DNA of 17,550 nt, from assembly GCA_034411635.1 (NCBI GenBank), contig DAOUML010000137.1, forward strand, positions 1 to 17,550, in the 5' to 3' direction. The number at the start of each line of letters is the position of its first letter. Positions within the stretch are counted from its first letter, which is position 1. Both the position numbers and the translations under genes were made by a program. The notes beneath the pieces are model-generated. The model worked only from the letters and a program-made list of their open reading frames with translations, had not been told where the DNA came from and searched no databases. Positions 15,397 to 17,550 of the stretch are shown in pieces. The DNA comes from UBA8950 sp034411635 (GTDB lineage: Bacteria; Chloroflexota; Anaerolineae; Anaerolineales; Villigracilaceae).

Positions 15397-17220
15397 CTAC
15401 ACGATACCAAGTTCCTTGAGTTTGGCTTCCGGCACAACGCCGTTTTGCCAACCGCGAACGTTGTAGTATTCTTCCAACATCAGGTCAAGTTCGCAAACGT
15501 GTCCTTCGGAGCCAGGCATGGTGGAGGCTTCTTCGGTGAAACGCTTGGGAAGATAGTCAGAACCTTCCTTAAAGCCATTCAGGTTGTTGTAATAGCGCTC
15601 CAGATTATAGATGCGCTCGCCGGTCTTCAGCACATCCGCGCCAGTGAACGGGACGCCGACCATTGCCGAATACGAGGCGGCATACTCATCCACCCCCATA
15701 GCAAAGGCGCTAAACTTACAAATATCCATGCTATCTGAGAAGGCATGCACGTCCTGGAAGATTTTCACCAGTTCGCCTTTGCCCTTCCACTCAATCGGGT
15801 CCACCTTGAGCGAACCAAACGGCATAACGCCCAACTCCGCCGCCGGGGTATAAGCGCGTAAGTGACACGCGCCGCGATTGCTGGTAGCGTAAGCAACGCC
15901 CATGCCCTTGAGCCCGCGCGGGTCGTAGGCCGGGATGGCCTGGCCCTTCACCGTCATCGCCAGTTCGGGGTGTCCGAAATGTTCGGCAACCGCATTGGCC
16001 CCATCCGCCAAAACATTGCCAAAGCCCTCACGCTTGGCAATCATCGCGGCGGCATTGGTCATCCCATCGCCATCGCCCCAGGCCAGCGTGCCAGAGCCGT
16101 TGGTGTACCCTTTTTCGCTGGCTTCCATCCAGACCGAAAGCGGGTGGCCGATTTCAATCGCGTCCATGCCATAATCGTTGCACAGGTCAATCATTTTACC
16201 AACCAGGCGAGCATCAGGATTGCCGCAGTTGGCGCCAACCGACCAGCACGGTTCGTATTCCACCGATTCCATGCGCAGGCCAGCATAGGGGCCATCTTTA
16301 ACCTCGATTTCTTTTTTGCAGGCCACCGGGCAGGCATGACAGGTTGGGTCGTTGACCAACAGATTCTCTTTGACCCACTCACCGCTGAGCGTTTCGGCGT
16401 TTTCGCCGTAGGCCGTGTATTGGCTGTTTTTGGTTGGGTAGGCGCCGATGCTGTTGGTGATGTTGGTGAGAACATTGGTACCAAAGACCGACAAACCACC
16501 CTTGCGCGGGCTGGTGATGTTTTCTTCAGCCATGATGCACTCAAGGACGCGCTTGCCAGCCGCTTTCCAGGCTTCGCGGTCTTCGGCTTTGGTGATTTTT
16601 CGCTCGGCCTTAACCACAATGGCTTTGAGATTCTTTGAACCGCCCACGCAGCCGGTGCCGCCGCGCCCGCTGGCGCGATCATCTTCGTTCATCCAACAGG
16701 CATACTTAACCAGGTTCTCGCCCGCTGGGCCGATGGCAATCACAGTCAGGTCTTTTTCGCCGTACTTATCTTTGAAAAACTTCATGGTTTCATGAACGCT
16801 TTTACCCCAAACGTCACCCGCATCCAAAATTTCGAACTCGCCATCATGGATATAGACATAGACCGGTTTTTCGGATTTGCCCTTGAAGAGCAGTCCATCG
16901 TAACCAGCCCAGCGCAAGCGGGCCGCGCTCCAGCCGCCGTGATGACTGTCGGTGATGGTTCCCGTCAGCGGAGATTTGGTGACAACGGCCATGCGGCCAC
17001 TCATGTTGGCTTCTGAGCCTGTAAGCGGGCCGTTCATAAAGCAAAGCAGGTTATCGGGCGAAAGCGGGTCAACCTGTGGGCCATTCTCAAAAACGAATTT
17101 TACGCCAAGACCACGCCCACCAATATAGTCGCGCGCCCAGTCTTCAGGAACTTCCTTGAATTCAACCGTCTTGTTGGTTAAATCAACATGCGCCAGTTTG
17201 TTTGCATAACCGCCTAACAT
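15397..17220 (-). CDS. aor: Aldehyde ferredoxin oxidoreductase family (tungsten/pterin, 4Fe-4S)
   Basis: The start at 17220 has GGAGG 4 nt upstream and gives 607 aa, the normal length (Pyrococcus AOR 605); the frame from 17325 is too long. The enzyme family oxidises aldehydes to acids, or the reverse, passing electrons to ferredoxin in the cytoplasm. The N-terminal domain has G-G-R-G-L-G (34-39) and M-N-G-P-L-T-G. R-G-G-T-G-C-V-G-G-S-K-N-L-K-A-I (186-201) follows. The 4Fe-4S ligands are Cys294, Cys297, Cys301 and Cys501. Glu322 (E-Y-E-P) and His453 (G-A-C-H-L-R) match the proposed catalytic pair. The pterin-contact motifs read N-D-Y-G-M-D (348-353) and D-S-M-D-I-C (496-501); the second has Asp where Gly is usual. 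No signal peptide is seen. The subfamily and true aldehyde are not decidable. Confidence 0.93.
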   Translation of the reverse strand: MLGGYANKLAHVDLTNKTVEFKEVPEDWARDYIGGRGLGVKFVFENGPQVDPLSPDNLLCFMNGPLTGSEANMSGRMAVVTKSPLTGTITDSHHGGWSAARLRWAGYDGLLFKGKSEKPVYVYIHDGEFEILDAGDVWGKSVHETMKFFKDKYGEKDLTVIAIGPAGENLVKYACWMNEDDRASGRGGTGCVGGSKNLKAIVVKAERKITKAEDREAWKAAGKRVLECIMAEENITSPRKGGLSVFGTNVLTNITNSIGAYPTKNSQYTAYGENAETLSGEWVKENLLVNDPTCHACPVACKKEIEVKDGPYAGLRMESVEYEPCWSVGANCGNPDARLVGKMIDLCNDYGMDAIEIGHPLSVWMEASEKGYTNGSGTLAWGDGDGMTNAAAMIAKREGFGNVLADGANAVAEHFGHPELAMTVKGQAIPAYDPRGLKGMGVAYATSNRGACHLRAYTPAAELGVMPFGSLKVDPIEWKGKGELVKIFQDVHAFSDSMDICKFSAFAMGVDEYAASYSAMVGVPFTGADVLKTGERIYNLERYYNNLNGFKEGSDYLPKRFTEEASTMPGSEGHVCELDLMLEEYYNVRGWQNGVVPEAKLKELGIV

Positions 17221-17296
17221 AGTGCCTCCTTTGGGGTAAGTAAAGAAATTTATTTGCAATAGGTTGGGTGTCAGAGAATATTTGTCTAACAAATTA

Positions 17297-17325
17297 AGGG
17301 TAGCGATAAGGCTGGCACAAGTCAA
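17297..17325 (-). promoter_or_regulatory. Candidate promoter of the AOR gene
   Basis: On the minus strand TTGACT (17325-17320) is followed by 17 bp and TACCCT (17302-17297), which fits only the loose TANNNT -10 form. A start near 17290 would leave a leader of about 70 nt. The same TTGACT -35 with 17-bp spacing occurs at 1832. Confidence 0.45.
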
Positions 17326-17365
17326 TCAATTAAGGATTTTCTTAATAGGGTGATTTGATCTATGA

Positions 17366-17385
17366 CTTTTGTCTCTGGACAAAAG
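17366..17385. promoter_or_regulatory. 20-bp palindrome upstream of the AOR promoter
   Basis: CTTTTGTC (17366-17373) and GACAAAAG (17378-17385) are perfect 8-bp arms around TCTG. It lies about 40 bp upstream of the AOR -35 box, where an activator or repressor dimer could bind. There is no T-tract, so it is not a terminator. Confidence 0.45.
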
Positions 17386-17400
17386 GACGAATGTCTATCA

Positions 17401-17446
17401 AAAAAACGTCCTGAAAGTTTTGAGAACGGTCAAAACCTTCAGGACG
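17401..17446 (-). terminator. Intrinsic terminator of a minus-strand gene beyond the right edge
   Basis: 16-bp arms 17407-17422 and 17431-17446 (CGTCCTGAAAGTTTTG type, one mismatch) enclose an 8-nt loop. On the minus strand the stem is followed by six T (17406-17401). It points leftward, so it ends transcription from a gene to the right of the window and isolates the AOR promoter. Confidence 0.8.
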
Positions 17447-17550
17447 AAAAGGTGAATAGACTTCTTGCATAAGTCCTGAGCGGAGCGTGTTTCGACAGGC
17501 TCAACAACCATCCTTCGACTACGGGCTTCGCAAAATACGCTTCGCCCTCC
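17447..17550. other. Gene-free right edge, possible dispersed repeat
   Basis: Together with 17221-17446 this is a 330-bp stretch without a gene. 17474-17550 contains short inverted, repeat-like words (TCCTGAGCGGAGCG, TTCGACAGGCTCA, CCTTCGAC, GCTTCGC twice) of the kind seen in dispersed intergenic repeats. No coding frame with a ribosome site is seen before the edge. Confidence 0.35.

Noticed and set aside
17221..17325. 35-residue N-terminal extension of AOR
   Set aside because: The internal start at 17220 has a strong ribosome site and gives the standard family length; the extension covers the leader and the -10 box.

Overview
The window looks like ordinary chromosome from a Chloroflexota bacterium, most likely an Anaerolineae-type lineage. 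This is inferred from gene content and style: a tungsten-type aldehyde ferredoxin oxidoreductase with a MoaD-like carrier and a small protein resembling the C-terminal domain of Thermus MoaD-related protein, separate secD and secF, a bacterial aspartyl-tRNA synthetase of the apparently non-discriminating type, leaderless-looking promoters, and GC-rich palindromic intergenic repeats. No 16S or other taxonomic marker is present. No rRNA, tRNA, CRISPR array, transposase or phage gene was seen.

Layout. 1-162 is the 3' end of an inositol-monophosphatase-family gene, followed by two GC-rich palindromes. 245-1765 (minus) is an NAD(P)-binding SDR-type protein preceded by its GbsR/MarR-like regulator, with a clear promoter and overlapping operator at 1784-1832. 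1912-2271 (minus) is a DUF3307 membrane protein. 2467-3386 (minus) is a pair resembling Bacillus YtxH and YtxG (DUF948); the ytxG-like gene seems to be transcribed without a leader. 3434-5203 (minus) is aspS. Between aspS and the divergent two-gene unit at 5496-7499, whose products are unrecognised and carry possible winged-helix segments, lies a structured leader. It holds a 27-codon mini-ORF with three consecutive Asn codons and mutually exclusive hairpins ending in T-tracts.

7570-9844 is secD-secF, 9929-12631 is ppc (PEP carboxylase, anaplerotic CO2 fixation), and 12738-13982 is a Ste24-type M48 membrane protease. A degenerate 7-nt repeat array fills the ppc-M48 gap. A 156-bp MITE-like palindrome with 6-bp direct flanks (14017-14184) separates the protease from a MoaD-like gene, a DinB-superfamily gene and an 85-aa gene. 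These converge on the minus-strand AOR gene (15397-17220), whose upstream region carries a promoter, a 20-bp palindrome and the terminator of a gene beyond the right edge.

The most interesting item is the aspS leader at 5233-5379. It reads like a ribosome-mediated transcription attenuator keyed to asparagine, which would fit an AspRS that also makes Asp-tRNA(Asn). This is inferred from sequence alone.
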